Assembly (NCBI GenBank): GCA_050953285.1
Contig: JBMNMK010000002.1
Location: 434,001-498,000, forward strand
Length of the DNA stretch: 64,000 bases
From: Olsenella_K sp050953285
Lineage (GTDB): Bacteria > Actinomycetota > Coriobacteriia > Coriobacteriales > Atopobiaceae
Reading direction: 5' to 3'
The position numbers and the translations under genes were made by a program. Every line of letters begins with the position of its first letter. The stretch's first letter is position 1. Shown piece after piece: positions 50,991 through 60,600 of this stretch. The notes under the pieces are model-generated. The model was not told the DNA's origin. It made no database searches and worked only from the letters and a program-made list of their open reading frames with translations.

Positions 50991-52720
50991 GCGCCGACGC
51001 GAGGGACGCCGAGAAGAGCCTGGCATCCCAGGCCCCGGACCCGGCGTCCGTCGCCTTCGAGGGCAGGACCGACGCCGTGCGCGCGGGGATCGTGCGCGAC
51101 GCGGAGGCGGAGCCCGCGCGCGCCCTCGGGGGCAGGCGCGACCCCAGGCGCGGGCGCGGCTCGAGCGCCCGCAGGCAGGCGGGGCGGGCCGCGGTACCCG
51201 TCGCCGCCGCAGGCCGGGACGCCTTCGGGGCCGACGCCGACGGCGACGACGACCTCGGGGACGACGCGCTCCGCCGCGTCGCACGCTCGGCGCGCGACCG
51301 CGCAGTCCGCAGGGCCCGCGAGGGCGGCACCGGCCACGACGCCGCAGGCACGGGAGGCGCGCAGGCGGAGGCGACGGAGAGCGAGGCGCCGCCCGACCCG
51401 GCGGCGCAAGGCCAAACCACTGCCCGGAACGGCGCCGCGTCGCCCGCCGCCGCCACGGAGGGGAGGCCGCCCGCGCCCGCCGCCACGCGGCGCGGCACCG
51501 CCACGGGGGCCGCGAGGGTCGCGCACGAGCCGCGCACGAGCGACTCGCTCGCGAGGCGCGGTCGCGGCAGGCGCCGCGTGGGCCTCCGCGAGTCCCGCGT
51601 GCGGCGCGCGATCTCCCGCGCCCACCGGACCGCCGCCCCCGCGGGCGTCGCGGCCCAGGGGGCGGCGGCCGCACCGCCCGCGCGCAGGGACGCCGCCGGC
51701 AAGGCCGCCGCCGCGTCCGGGGCGGCACTGCCGCTCGCCGGGGCCGTGGCCGGGATCCTCGCGGCCGTGCTGGCCGCGACCCTCGTCTCGCAGGCGCTGG
51801 GGTCCGTCTTCGGGTTCTGGGAGCACGAGGACGAGGCGCGCCGCTCGGTGGAGGGCCTGCCGCCCTACGTCACCTACTCGATGGTGCTCGCCGCGCTCGA
51901 GTGCCAGGACGAGTACGGGCACCCCGCGGGGTGCACGCTCGCGCAGATCATCGTCGAGTCCGGCGTCGGGGACCACCTATCCGGGCTCGCGACCCGCGAC
52001 AACAACCTCTTCGGCATCAAGTGGGCGTCGAGCTTCGCCTCCTGCCCGGAGGTCACCGGGAAGGAGTCGTGGCAGACGAGCGAGGAGTACGGCGGCGCGA
52101 GCGTCACCGTCGCCGCCGCGTTCACGAGGTTCAGGTCCGCGGAGGACTGCATCAGGTTCCGCTCGCGCGTGCTCCTGCAGGCGGCCAACTACCGCGACAA
52201 CGCCAAGATCCGGCAGGCCGTGGCGGCCCGCGACTCCGACCTCATGGCGGAGGGCCTCAAGGAGGCGGGCTACGCCACGTCGTCCTCCTACGTGGAGTCG
52301 CTCAAGTCCGCGATGGACGCCTACGGGCTCAGGAGGTTCGACTCCATGACGGCGGCGGACCTCCGGGCGGCCGGGACCGCGGGCACCGGGGGCGGCGCAA
52401 TCGTCGCGGCGGCGCAGACGCAGATCGGCACGCCCTACGTCTGGGGAGGGACGACGCCCTACAGGGCGCTCGACTGCTCGGGCCTCACACAGTGGTGCTA
52501 CGCGCAGGCGGGGATCCGGATCCCGCGCAACTCGGAGGACCAGGCGGCCGCCGGCACGCGTGTGCCGCTCTCGCAGGCGCAGCCCGGCGACATCCTCTGG
52601 AAGCCGGGCCACGTCGCCATCTACATAGGCGGCGACTCGTACATACACGCGCCGAAGCCCGGCGACCACGTGCGAGTGGGCACGGGCATCGGCTACTTCA
52701 CCTGCGCGATCAGGTACTAG
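50987..52720 (+). CDS. Bifunctional glucosaminidase and NlpC/P60 peptidoglycan hydrolase
   Basis: This 577-residue protein fits the VirB1/CwlT role of opening the cell wall for the conjugation channel. Residues 1-235 are a long charged, Ala/Arg-rich cytoplasmic region, unusually long. One membrane helix follows (about 243-270). An N-acetylglucosaminidase-type domain (about 300-455) contains LAQIIVESGVGD and NNLFGIKW. An NlpC/P60 endopeptidase (about 468-577) has catalytic Cys in ALDCSGLTQW (about 497) and His in KPGHVAIYIGG (about 540). It is translationally coupled to virB4. Confidence 0.88.
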   Translation: MSADARDAEKSLASQAPDPASVAFEGRTDAVRAGIVRDAEAEPARALGGRRDPRRGRGSSARRQAGRAAVPVAAAGRDAFGADADGDDDLGDDALRRVARSARDRAVRRAREGGTGHDAAGTGGAQAEATESEAPPDPAAQGQTTARNGAASPAAATEGRPPAPAATRRGTATGAARVAHEPRTSDSLARRGRGRRRVGLRESRVRRAISRAHRTAAPAGVAAQGAAAAPPARRDAAGKAAAASGAALPLAGAVAGILAAVLAATLVSQALGSVFGFWEHEDEARRSVEGLPPYVTYSMVLAALECQDEYGHPAGCTLAQIIVESGVGDHLSGLATRDNNLFGIKWASSFASCPEVTGKESWQTSEEYGGASVTVAAAFTRFRSAEDCIRFRSRVLLQAANYRDNAKIRQAVAARDSDLMAEGLKEAGYATSSSYVESLKSAMDAYGLRRFDSMTAADLRAAGTAGTGGGAIVAAAQTQIGTPYVWGGTTPYRALDCSGLTQWCYAQAGIRIPRNSEDQAAAGTRVPLSQAQPGDILWKPGHVAIYIGGDSYIHAPKPGDHVRVGTGIGYFTCAIRY

Positions 52721-52734
52721 GAGGGAGAGGGAGC

Positions 52735-53478
52735 ATGGAGAGACGGAAGAGGGCCGTGGCGATGGCGGCGGCGGGGGCCGTCGCCGTCCTCGTGGCGGCC
52801 TCACTGGTGCGGTGCTCGGCGGCAAGAAGCGCGTCGGCGACGGACGGCGGGACCTCCGGGGCGACCGCGACGCAGGCGGCGGCGACCGACGCCGCCGGGT
52901 CGGACGCGGGAGGGAGCGCCGACGAGACGGGCGAGGCGGGGTCGTGCGCGTCGGCGCTCGAGTCCCGCGAGTGGATGGGCGCCGACGACGCGTCCGAGCG
53001 CCTCACGGCGTCCGGCGGCAGGATCGTCGAGACAGACGGGACGAACACCTACACCTCGAGCTACCGCGTGACGGAGGACTCCGCGGGGAGCTGCGAGCTC
53101 TCGATCACCCGCGCGGACGGCACCGTGGTGCAGGCGACCGCCACCATCACGGGCGACGGGGACGACGCGAGGCTGCACTGCGAGCAGCTGCGGGTCGCCT
53201 TCGACTGGGTCCCGGCGCCGACCGACGGGGAGGTCCGAGTCACGGGCGTGGACGACGAGTACCTGTCGCTCGTGGGCGGGGACGAGACCGCGCTCGACGC
53301 CGCGGTCAAGCTCTGGGTCTCGATGCACGTGCCCGGCGCGTCGGAGGCCGCATTCGACGGCGAGGTCTTCCTCGACACGAACGAGGACCGCGTGACCGCG
53401 ACCTTCACATGCGACGACCCCGGCAGGACCGTCGTCTCGGTGGAGTGGTCCGGCGGCGCGTTCTCGGTGACGGGCTAG
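52735..53478 (+). CDS. Secreted or lipid-anchored protein of unknown function in the T4SS operon
   Basis: This 247-residue protein has an N-terminal hydrophobic segment ending in a possible lipobox (LVRC, Cys near residue 27), a low-complexity Ala/Asp/Gly/Thr linker (about 30-65), and a beta-rich extracytoplasmic domain with three further Cys. I do not recognise the domain. ATG 52735 has GAGGGAGAGGG upstream. It sits between the wall hydrolase and the VirB6-like gene, where some systems encode a VirB8-like channel subunit; nothing in the sequence proves that. Confidence 0.65.
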   Translation: MERRKRAVAMAAAGAVAVLVAASLVRCSAARSASATDGGTSGATATQAAATDAAGSDAGGSADETGEAGSCASALESREWMGADDASERLTASGGRIVETDGTNTYTSSYRVTEDSAGSCELSITRADGTVVQATATITGDGDDARLHCEQLRVAFDWVPAPTDGEVRVTGVDDEYLSLVGGDETALDAAVKLWVSMHVPGASEAAFDGEVFLDTNEDRVTATFTCDDPGRTVVSVEWSGGAFSVTG

Positions 53479-53480
53479 CC

Positions 53481-54470
53481 ATGCGCGGCGCAAAGAGGGC
53501 GGGGGCGCTCCGGCTCGCCGCCGCCGCGGGGCTCGCGCTCGCCGTCGCGCTCCTCGTCCCGCACCCGGCCTTCGCCTCGATAGCCGACGACATCAACTCG
53601 TGGATGTGCGGGGTCCTGCGCGACACCTGCAACTGGATCTTCGCCGCCCAGGCGAGGGTGCTCGCGTCGATAGGGGTGGAGGGCGTGCTCTCCAAGCCCT
53701 TCTCGTCGATGCTCGGCACGGCGGGCGGAACGACGCTCGCCGAGATGGCGCGCGGCGCCTGGCAGGCGGCCGTCCTGCCCATCGGCTGCGGGGTCCTCTC
53801 CATGGTCTTCACGGTCCAGCTCGTGCACATCTCCCAGCGCATGGACGGCAACGCCTCCGTCCCGGCCATCAGGGAGGTCGTTTTCCTGCTCGTGTTCTTC
53901 GCCGTGAACCTCTTCCTCGTGCAGAACTCGTTCGAGCTCATGAGGGCCCTCTACGAGGTCGCGCGCCTCGCGATAACCCGCGTGACGGCGCTGTTCGGCA
54001 CGGGCGGGGCCATGGACCTCTCGGCCGTCTCGATCGTGACCGAGGACGACGACGTGGCGGCGCTCCTCGCGATGGTCGTCGTCGCGCTCGTCAGCTGGCT
54101 CGTCGTGGTGGTCGCCTACGTGGTGGCCCTCGTCGTCACCTGGGCAAGGGCGATCCAGCTCTACGTGATGGCGGCGCTCAGCCCCATACCGCTGGCGCTG
54201 CTGGGCCTGGACGAGACCAGGCAGATGGGGGTCGGCTACCTCAGGCAGTTCGCGTCCGTGTGCCTCGCGGGCCTCGTGATCACGCTGCTCCTCATAGCGT
54301 TCCCCGTCGTGCTCGGCGGGCTCAACGCGGCGAGCGCCGGCACCGGAACGCCCGTCGACTCGGTCGTGGGCGGGCTCAGCTACGCGCTCCAGTACCTCGC
54401 CATGTGCGTCCTGCTCGTGCTCTCGCTCGCGAAGAGCGGGGCATGGGCCAGGGACGCCCTCGGCGGGTAG
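53481..54470 (+). CDS. VirB6/TrbL-like polytopic T4SS membrane protein
   Basis: This 329-residue protein has an N-terminal signal-like helix (about 8-31, ending FAS), then about five or six hydrophobic helices, including a long pair near 190-225 with WARAIQLYVMAALSPIPLAL. That segment, with a Pro pair, is characteristic of VirB6/TrbL proteins that form the inner-membrane channel. It starts two bases after the previous stop. It completes the core secretion set in this operon. Confidence 0.78.
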   Translation: MRGAKRAGALRLAAAAGLALAVALLVPHPAFASIADDINSWMCGVLRDTCNWIFAAQARVLASIGVEGVLSKPFSSMLGTAGGTTLAEMARGAWQAAVLPIGCGVLSMVFTVQLVHISQRMDGNASVPAIREVVFLLVFFAVNLFLVQNSFELMRALYEVARLAITRVTALFGTGGAMDLSAVSIVTEDDDVAALLAMVVVALVSWLVVVVAYVVALVVTWARAIQLYVMAALSPIPLALLGLDETRQMGVGYLRQFASVCLAGLVITLLLIAFPVVLGGLNAASAGTGTPVDSVVGGLSYALQYLAMCVLLVLSLAKSGAWARDALGG

Positions 54471-54523
54471 CGAACAGGTTCCCAACGGGCGGCCCGGGAG
54501 GGCCCGAAGGATAGGAGGAAGGA

Positions 54524-55030
54524 ATGGAAGGAGAGAGGGACGGCCGGGTGGTGGTCACCCTGCACGAGAACTTCGTGCGGGAGCACATCCGCTACACGGA
54601 CCGCAGGACCGGGGAGGAGCGCGAGTTCAACCAGGCGCGCGTCCCCTCCGGGACGGTCGTCGGGGGGACGGACTACGGCGGCTGGGAGTTCACGCCGCTG
54701 TCGGTGGGGCCCTCGGCGCTGCGCGGGGAGAGGTGGCGCGACCTGCCGCTCCCCGCCGACCGGCAGGTGCTGCTGCGCCGCTCGGTCCTCGACGCCGAGG
54801 GCAACCCCGTCCTCGGCGAGGACGGGAGGCGCGTGCGCGAGAGCGCGCGGGTCGACCCCGCCGAGCTCAGGGACGCGATCGTGGAGGGCCGGCGCCGCTG
54901 GGCGCGCGAGCACTCGCAGGGTCGGGCCCTGGGGACGCGAGCGAGCGAGGCGCGGGAGGGCTCGCGCGGCATCGCGGGGGACGCAAGGCAGGCACGCGAG
55001 CAGGGAGGACGCGGGCAATGGGACGAGTGA
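54524..55030 (+). CDS. Conserved-looking protein of unknown function in the T4SS operon
   Basis: This 168-residue soluble, charged protein begins VVVTLHENFVREHIRYTDRR and has an ordered N-terminal half (about 8-85) and a disordered Arg/Glu/Gly-rich tail. No motif is recognised. AGGAGGAAGGA before ATG 54524 is strong. Its last 13 bases overlap the adhesin gene, so they are co-translated, which suggests a role in making or controlling the adhesin or the channel. That role is inferred from arrangement only. Confidence 0.6.
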   Translation: MEGERDGRVVVTLHENFVREHIRYTDRRTGEEREFNQARVPSGTVVGGTDYGGWEFTPLSVGPSALRGERWRDLPLPADRQVLLRRSVLDAEGNPVLGEDGRRVRESARVDPAELRDAIVEGRRRWAREHSQGRALGTRASEAREGSRGIAGDARQAREQGGRGQWDE

Positions 55031-58000
55031 CGAAGAGGGCGAGGGGGACGATCGCGCGGAGGGTGGTCGCGGCCATCGCCTCGGCCGCGCTCGTGCTCAG
55101 CCAGGCCCTGGGCGCGCTGGCGCCCGCGGTGGCGTACGCCTCGACCGGGACCATGAGGGTGACCACGGAGACCAACGGCGGCGAGGGCTTCCTCTCGTTC
55201 GGGAGCGACTCCGGCAGCCAGCTCTTCTGCATCAGCCCCGAGGCGCACAACCCCACGGGGACGACGTTCACCAGGTGGGACTACACGGGCGAGGCCACGG
55301 GCATCCTGCCCGACCCGCACGCGCTGGCGTACCTGGTACACAGCATGGCGCCTGGCAACCCGCTCGGCCTCGAGAGGCCCGACCAGGCGATCAACGTGGC
55401 CGTGTGGATGCTCTGCGGCATGGACGTCGACCTCTCCAGCGGCGCATACAGCGTCGGGAGGATGTCGGGCAACGTCTACAGCGGCGCCGGCGGGAGGGCG
55501 AGCCGCGCGGACGCGGGCAAGATCGAGGCGGCGGTCGCCGACGCACGCGCCCACGCGGGCAAGGCGGGCGCCTGGGACCGCGCGAGCAAGGTCTGGTACT
55601 CGCCGAACGGCACGGTCCAGAGCGTCGTCGAGGTGCTCCCCACGGGCGGCGTCGAGCTCACCAAGTCGTCCGCGAACCACGAGGTGACCGACGCCAACGG
55701 CAGCTACTCGCTCGAGGGCGCGACCTACACCGTCTACTCAGACGAGGCCTGCACCCAGGCGGTCGCGACGATCGTCACCGACGCGAGCGGGCACGGCTCC
55801 GCCCAGGGGCTGCGCGCCGGGAGCTACTGGGCGAGGGAGACCAAGCCCGCGAGGAACTACGCGCTCTCGACCGACGTGATCCCCCTCACGGTGGAGGCGG
55901 GGAGGACCACCAAGGCCACGGCGACCGACGCCCCGCAGGTGAACCCGCTGGGGATCGTGCTCGCGAAGGCCGACGCGGAGACGGGCAAGGCGTCCCCGCT
56001 GGGCGCCGCGACGCTCAAGGGCGCCACCTTCGAGGTCCGCTACTACGACGGGCAGTACGACGAGGGGAGCCTCCCCGCGAAGGCCGCCCGCACCTGGACC
56101 GTCACCACGCGCGAGGACGGCACCGCCGACCTCGGGTCCGCCACGGGCGACGCGCTCTACCGCGACTCCAGGGGCGAGGCCTGCGTGCCGGTGGGCACGG
56201 TCGCCATCACCGAGACCTCCGCACCCGATGGATACCTGGGGGACGACGCCACCCACGTCGTGCACGTGACCGGCGAGGGCACGGCCGAGACCGTCTCGAC
56301 CTACGCCACCCCCACGGTCGCCGAGCAGGTCAGGCGCGGCGACCTCGAGCTCGTGAAGGCCGAGTCCGGCAGCATGGCGCGCCTCGCGGGCGTGCCGTTC
56401 CGGATCACCTCCGCCACCACGGGCGAGTCCCACATCATCGTGACCGACGAGAACGGCCAGGCCAGCACCTCGTCGTCCTGGGCCGCCCACACCACGCGCA
56501 CGAACGCCAACGACTCGGCGGGCGAGGGGACCTGGGACGCCTCCGCGGGCGTGTGGTTCAGCGGCACCGCGGACTCCCAGACCGCCCCGGACGACTCCAA
56601 GGGCGCCCTGCCCTACGACACGTACCTCGTCGAGGAGCTCCCGTGCGCCGCGAACCAGGGGCTCCGCCTCGTGAGCATGACCGCGCGGGTCACGCGCGAC
56701 GCCACCACCGTGAACCTCGGAACAGTAGATGACGACCAGGGGCCGCGCATCGCCACGACCCTCACCGGCGAGGGCGGCGAGCACCTGGCCGAGGCCGCCG
56801 AGCGCGTCGAGCTCACCGACGAGGTCGAGTACGAGAACCTCGTGCCAGGGAAGGAGTACGAGCTCGCGGGAACCCTCATGGACCGCGAGACCGGCAAGGC
56901 CGTGACCGGCGCGGACGGCAAGGCCGTCACCGCCACCGCAAGGCTCACCCCCAAGCTCTCCACGGGCAAGGCCAAGGTCACCTTCGAGTTCGACGCGACC
57001 GGGCTCGCCGGCCACTCCGTCGTGGCGTTCGAGGAGCTCAGCCAGGGCGGGAAGGAGGTGGCCACGCACGCCGACATCGACGACGAGGGACAGACGGTCC
57101 TGTTCCCGAAGATCGGCACCACCGCGGCGGACGCGGAGGACGGCTCCCACGACGCGGCGGCCGACGACGACGTGACCATCACGGACACGGTCGAGTACCA
57201 GAACCTCGTGCCCGGGAAGGAGTACGAGCTCACGGGCACCCTCATGGACCGCGAGACCGGCGAGGCCGTCAAGGACGCGAAGGGCGAGAGGGTCACCGCG
57301 ACCACGAAGCTCACGCCCGAGGAGCCGAGCGGCAAGGCGACCGTCACGTTCAGGTTCGACGGCTCCGACCTCGCGGGCCGCACGGTCGTCGCCTTCGAGG
57401 AGCTCTCGCGCCACGGCCACGGGTACGCCACGCACGCCGACCTCTCGGACGAGGGGCAGAGCGTGGCGTTCCCCCAGGTCACGACGTCGGCGAGGGATGC
57501 GGCGGACGGCGACAAGGTGATAGACGCGGCTCCCGGCCAACGCGTCGCCGACACCGTCTCCTACTCCAACGTCACCCCCGGGACCGAGTACAGGGTCAGG
57601 GGGCACCTGCTCGACGCCGAGACGGGCAAGGAGCTCGCCACGGCGGAGACGACCGTCACCCCCGAGTCCGCCGAGGGCACCGCCGAGGTCGCCTTCGACG
57701 TGGACGGCACCGGACTCGAGGGGAGGAAGCTCGTCTGCACGGAGGAGCTCTCCCGCGCGGGCAAGGTCGTCGCCACCCACGCCGACCTGAAGGACGGGGG
57801 ACAGACCGTGAGCCTGCCCGGCATCCACACCACGGCGACCGACGCGGCGGACGGCGACCACGAGGCCACGGCCGCGGACAAGGTCGCCATCACGGACAGG
57901 GTCGAGTGGTCCGGGCTCGTCAAGGGCCGCGAGTACACGGTCACGGGCACGCTCATGGACAAGTCCACGGGCGAGAGGGTCACGGGAGGGGACGGCAGCC

Positions 58001-58437
58001 CCGTCACCGCCAGCGCCACCTTCACCGCGGACGCCGAGTCCGGCAGCACCGACGTCACGTTCGAGTTCGACGGCAGCGCGCTCGCCGGGCACGACGTGGT
58101 CGCCTTCGAGACCATCGCCCACGACGGGAGGACCGTGGCCACCCACGCCGACCTCGAGGACGAGGGGCAGACGGTGAGCATCACCGAGGCCCCGCCCGAG
58201 ACCCCCAAGGAGGAGAAGGCCACCAAGGGCGGCGGCCAGCTGCCCAAGACGGGCGACGCCGGCGCGCCCCTGGCGGCAATCGCCGGCCTCTGCTCCGCCG
58301 CGGGGCTCTCCCTCGCGGGCGCACGCGCGCTCAGGCGCCGCGGACGCCGCGACGCGGACGGGGACGCCGGGATCCGGATCCGCCGCGGGCCCGCGACGGG
58401 GCCGGACCCGCTCGGGGGAGGCGACGGCGATGAGTAA
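55018..58437 (+). CDS. LPXTG-anchored adhesin with thioester-type head and T-Q ester-bond repeats
   Basis: This 1,139-residue surface protein has a signal peptide (1-41, cut near AYA-S). Its head domain carries Cys71 (QLFCISPEAHNPTG) and Gln123 (PDQAINVAVW), the pair expected to form an internal thioester as in Gram-positive TED adhesins. Several SpaA/CnaB-like domains follow (about 210-570). Four repeats of about 115-122 residues (from about 574, 697, 819 and 934) each have the VAFEELS-type motif and end in DEGQTV, the T-Q ester-bond pattern. It ends with LPKTGD (about 1075), a hydrophobic helix and an Arg-rich tail for sortase anchoring. It probably promotes mating-cell or host contact. Confidence 0.87.
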   Translation: MGRVTKRARGTIARRVVAAIASAALVLSQALGALAPAVAYASTGTMRVTTETNGGEGFLSFGSDSGSQLFCISPEAHNPTGTTFTRWDYTGEATGILPDPHALAYLVHSMAPGNPLGLERPDQAINVAVWMLCGMDVDLSSGAYSVGRMSGNVYSGAGGRASRADAGKIEAAVADARAHAGKAGAWDRASKVWYSPNGTVQSVVEVLPTGGVELTKSSANHEVTDANGSYSLEGATYTVYSDEACTQAVATIVTDASGHGSAQGLRAGSYWARETKPARNYALSTDVIPLTVEAGRTTKATATDAPQVNPLGIVLAKADAETGKASPLGAATLKGATFEVRYYDGQYDEGSLPAKAARTWTVTTREDGTADLGSATGDALYRDSRGEACVPVGTVAITETSAPDGYLGDDATHVVHVTGEGTAETVSTYATPTVAEQVRRGDLELVKAESGSMARLAGVPFRITSATTGESHIIVTDENGQASTSSSWAAHTTRTNANDSAGEGTWDASAGVWFSGTADSQTAPDDSKGALPYDTYLVEELPCAANQGLRLVSMTARVTRDATTVNLGTVDDDQGPRIATTLTGEGGEHLAEAAERVELTDEVEYENLVPGKEYELAGTLMDRETGKAVTGADGKAVTATARLTPKLSTGKAKVTFEFDATGLAGHSVVAFEELSQGGKEVATHADIDDEGQTVLFPKIGTTAADAEDGSHDAAADDDVTITDTVEYQNLVPGKEYELTGTLMDRETGEAVKDAKGERVTATTKLTPEEPSGKATVTFRFDGSDLAGRTVVAFEELSRHGHGYATHADLSDEGQSVAFPQVTTSARDAADGDKVIDAAPGQRVADTVSYSNVTPGTEYRVRGHLLDAETGKELATAETTVTPESAEGTAEVAFDVDGTGLEGRKLVCTEELSRAGKVVATHADLKDGGQTVSLPGIHTTATDAADGDHEATAADKVAITDRVEWSGLVKGREYTVTGTLMDKSTGERVTGGDGSPVTASATFTADAESGSTDVTFEFDGSALAGHDVVAFETIAHDGRTVATHADLEDEGQTVSITEAPPETPKEEKATKGGGQLPKTGDAGAPLAAIAGLCSAAGLSLAGARALRRRGRRDADGDAGIRIRRGPATGPDPLGGGDGDE

Positions 58438-58552
58438 CCCGTTCGTCCCGCTCATCTGGTTCTTCGCGGGGATGGCCGCCGCGGGGACGGCCCTCATGGC
58501 GCTCGCGCTGTGCAGGGCGGCATCCGCAGGCGACGGCACCGACAGGGCATAG
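58430..58552 (+). CDS. Small single-helix membrane protein
   Basis: This 40-residue frame begins at ATG 58430, overlapping the adhesin stop by eight bases, and encodes MSNPFVPLIWFFAGMAA followed by a further hydrophobic stretch and a short hydrophilic tail. One membrane helix (about 7-32) is predicted. CTCGGGGGAGG upstream offers a ribosome-binding site. The coupled arrangement supports expression, but its size means coding is not certain. No family is recognised. Confidence 0.5.
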   Translation: MSNPFVPLIWFFAGMAAAGTALMALALCRAASAGDGTDRA

Positions 58553-58610
58553 GCGTGGCGAGCAGGGCGGTCCCACGGGACCGCCCTGCCACCGTGACAG
58601 GGGGATTCGC

Positions 58611-59735
58611 ATGGCAAGGGACGCAGGGGGCGGCCGGGAGGCGATCGCCGAGGCGAGGCGCCAGGTCGTCGAGGAGATCTCCGCCGCGATGGAGCGGGGC
58701 GGGCTCGCATGGGCGGCGGAGTGGAAGGGGTGCTGGTCGCCCGTGAACGCCGCCACGGGAAGGACATACCGCGGCATGAACAGGCTCTCGCTCGCGGCGG
58801 CGATGCGCAGGGACGGCTTCGACGACCCCAGGTGGTGCACGTTCAACCAGGCGAGGGACGCCGGCTGGCACGTGGCGAGGGGCGCCCGCTCGCCGGCGAC
58901 GGTGGAGTTCTGGAGCTGGTACGTGCGCGTCCCGGGCTCCGGCATCGTCACCCTCCAGAGGGCCGAGCAGCTGGTCCGCACGGGGAGACTCCCCGAGGAC
59001 GCGCTCAAGGACGCCTTCCTCCGCGGGAGGCTCCACCACGTGTTCAATGCCTCCCAGGTGGAGGGGGTCGAGCCCTACGACCCGAGCACGCACGCCCCGG
59101 AGAACGCCGAGGTGGAGCGCGTGGCGGACGAGCTCATCGAGTCGTCGAGGTGCCCGGTCCGCGAGGAGCGCGTCGACGAGGCGTACTACCGCCCCTCGAC
59201 GGACACGATCACGCTCCCGCTCCGCACCCAGTTCACCTCGATGGACGCGTTCGCGCGCACGCTCCTGCACGAGATGTGCCACTCGACGGCGCGCGAGGTC
59301 GGCCGCGAGGTCGAGCGGTCGGAGGAAGGATACGCCCGCGAGGAGCTCGTGGCCGAGCTGGGCTCCGCCTTCGCCGCGGCGGACGCGGGACTGGACATGG
59401 GCGCCTACGCCAACGCCGACATGGGAAGGACGTTCCTCGAGAACCACGCCGCCTACCTGCAGGGCTGGCTCACCGCGATCCGAGACGACCCGTCCGCGCT
59501 CGCGAAGGCCGCAACTCAGGCGTCAAAAGCCGCTGACTTCGTCACGGACAGGAGGGGGAGGATGGTGGCCTCGAGAGAGGATGCCGCAAGGACAAATGCC
59601 CTCGACAGGGTGCCGCTCTCATCGCGCGCGCGGCTCGCCCAGGAGGCGACGGAGTCGACAAGGGTCGCCAGGACGCATGGTAGGGCGACCGAGCCGCCAT
59701 GCGTACGGCGGGCAGCTGGGCGCGGGGAGACCTGA
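58611..59735 (+). CDS. ArdC-like antirestriction protein with zincin domain
   Basis: This 374-residue protein has an N-terminal ArdC-type ssDNA-binding domain (about 10-140: GLAWAAEWKG, YRGMNRLSL, WCTFNQARDAGWHVARGA) and a metallopeptidase-like domain with the zinc motif LLHEMCHST (HExxH, about 219). ArdC proteins protect incoming single-stranded DNA from restriction in the new host. ATG 58611 follows CAGGGGG. The C-terminal 60 residues are low in conserved features. It lies just after the transfer operon, a usual place for early-expressed protection genes. Confidence 0.82.
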   Translation: MARDAGGGREAIAEARRQVVEEISAAMERGGLAWAAEWKGCWSPVNAATGRTYRGMNRLSLAAAMRRDGFDDPRWCTFNQARDAGWHVARGARSPATVEFWSWYVRVPGSGIVTLQRAEQLVRTGRLPEDALKDAFLRGRLHHVFNASQVEGVEPYDPSTHAPENAEVERVADELIESSRCPVREERVDEAYYRPSTDTITLPLRTQFTSMDAFARTLLHEMCHSTAREVGREVERSEEGYAREELVAELGSAFAAADAGLDMGAYANADMGRTFLENHAAYLQGWLTAIRDDPSALAKAATQASKAADFVTDRRGRMVASREDAARTNALDRVPLSSRARLAQEATESTRVARTHGRATEPPCVRRAAGRGET

Positions 59736-59772
59736 CCTATACTCTTTGCATAGACCCCAGGGAGGCGCCGCT

Positions 59773-60600
59773 ATGTTCGACATGACCGTCAAGGAAGAGG
59801 AGGCCCTGCTAAACGAGCTATCGAGGAGGACCTATTCGTATCCGTATCCGGACGATAGCTGCACCATAGCCGGCGACACCGTCCTGCAGTGCCCGAAGTG
59901 CCATGACGGGGAGATTGAGACCAGGTGCGTCGTCGAGCGTTACGAGGGCGAGATAAGGTCGTGGAGCTTCACCCACCGCTGCAACAACTGTGGCGCCAAG
60001 TTCGAGCTTGCTCCCCTTCGTGCGGACGTGAGGCTGAGGAGCCCACTCGACGAGGTCCGGTCGCTGGAGACGCCGTTCGGGACGTTCCACGCGCTGGTCA
60101 ACGGGAGTGAGGTGCCGCTCCGGCACCGTGCCGTCACGCACGACATTGGTGGGGCGTACGGTAAGGCCCCGTTCCACGAGATGGACGTCGACATCTCCGG
60201 GTGCGCGGTTGGGGACGTCGTCCGGTGTCGGTTCGAGGACGTTTACCTGGAATTCATATCGAGCGACGAGCGGGTTGACTACGGGTGCGCCGTGAACGGC
60301 GGATATGCGATGGTGGTCAGTGGCTTCAACCCCGAGTTCGACCTCTATCGGGGCGAGAGCTACGGTCGGGAGCTGGAGAGGCTCTACCCGTACGACCAAA
60401 AGGGCATGACCCTGGAGGGCTTTGACTACATCATAGAGCGGGATCCGAGGGCCTATGATGTAGCCGCGTTCTACTGGTCCCGGTTCATTCCCATCGGGGC
60501 GGTCTGGGTGCCGAAGCCATGCGAGTCGTTCACCTTTTTCGACGAGGCCGGTTTTGAGCTCGACAATCGGCTCGAAGAGCGGCTCTCTTACCCAGCATGA
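59773..60600 (+). CDS. Zinc-ribbon protein of unknown function (cargo)
   Basis: This 275-residue protein has a four-Cys zinc ribbon near residues 38-75 (LQCPKCHDG and HRCNNCGAKF) and a longer alpha/beta region that I do not recognise. GC is clearly lower than in flanking ICE genes, which suggests separate acquisition. GGGAGGCGCC is the ribosome-binding site, and TATACT at 59737-59742 could be a -10 element, so it may be transcribed on its own. No link to transfer is evident; a defence or stress role is possible but unsupported. Confidence 0.65.
   Translation: MFDMTVKEEEALLNELSRRTYSYPYPDDSCTIAGDTVLQCPKCHDGEIETRCVVERYEGEIRSWSFTHRCNNCGAKFELAPLRADVRLRSPLDEVRSLETPFGTFHALVNGSEVPLRHRAVTHDIGGAYGKAPFHEMDVDISGCAVGDVVRCRFEDVYLEFISSDERVDYGCAVNGGYAMVVSGFNPEFDLYRGESYGRELERLYPYDQKGMTLEGFDYIIERDPRAYDVAAFYWSRFIPIGAVWVPKPCESFTFFDEAGFELDNRLEERLSYPA

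Noticed and set aside
48858..51728. Very long open frame (956 codons) on the minus strand opposite virB4
   Set aside because: It is a GC-rich antisense shadow: low-complexity Arg/Ala/Pro composition, no domain, and the opposite strand has all VirB4 motifs.
55738..58767. 1,009-codon minus-strand frame opposite the adhesin
   Set aside because: Composition is Gly/Arg/Val/Leu-biased without any motif; it mirrors the repeated adhesin coding sequence.
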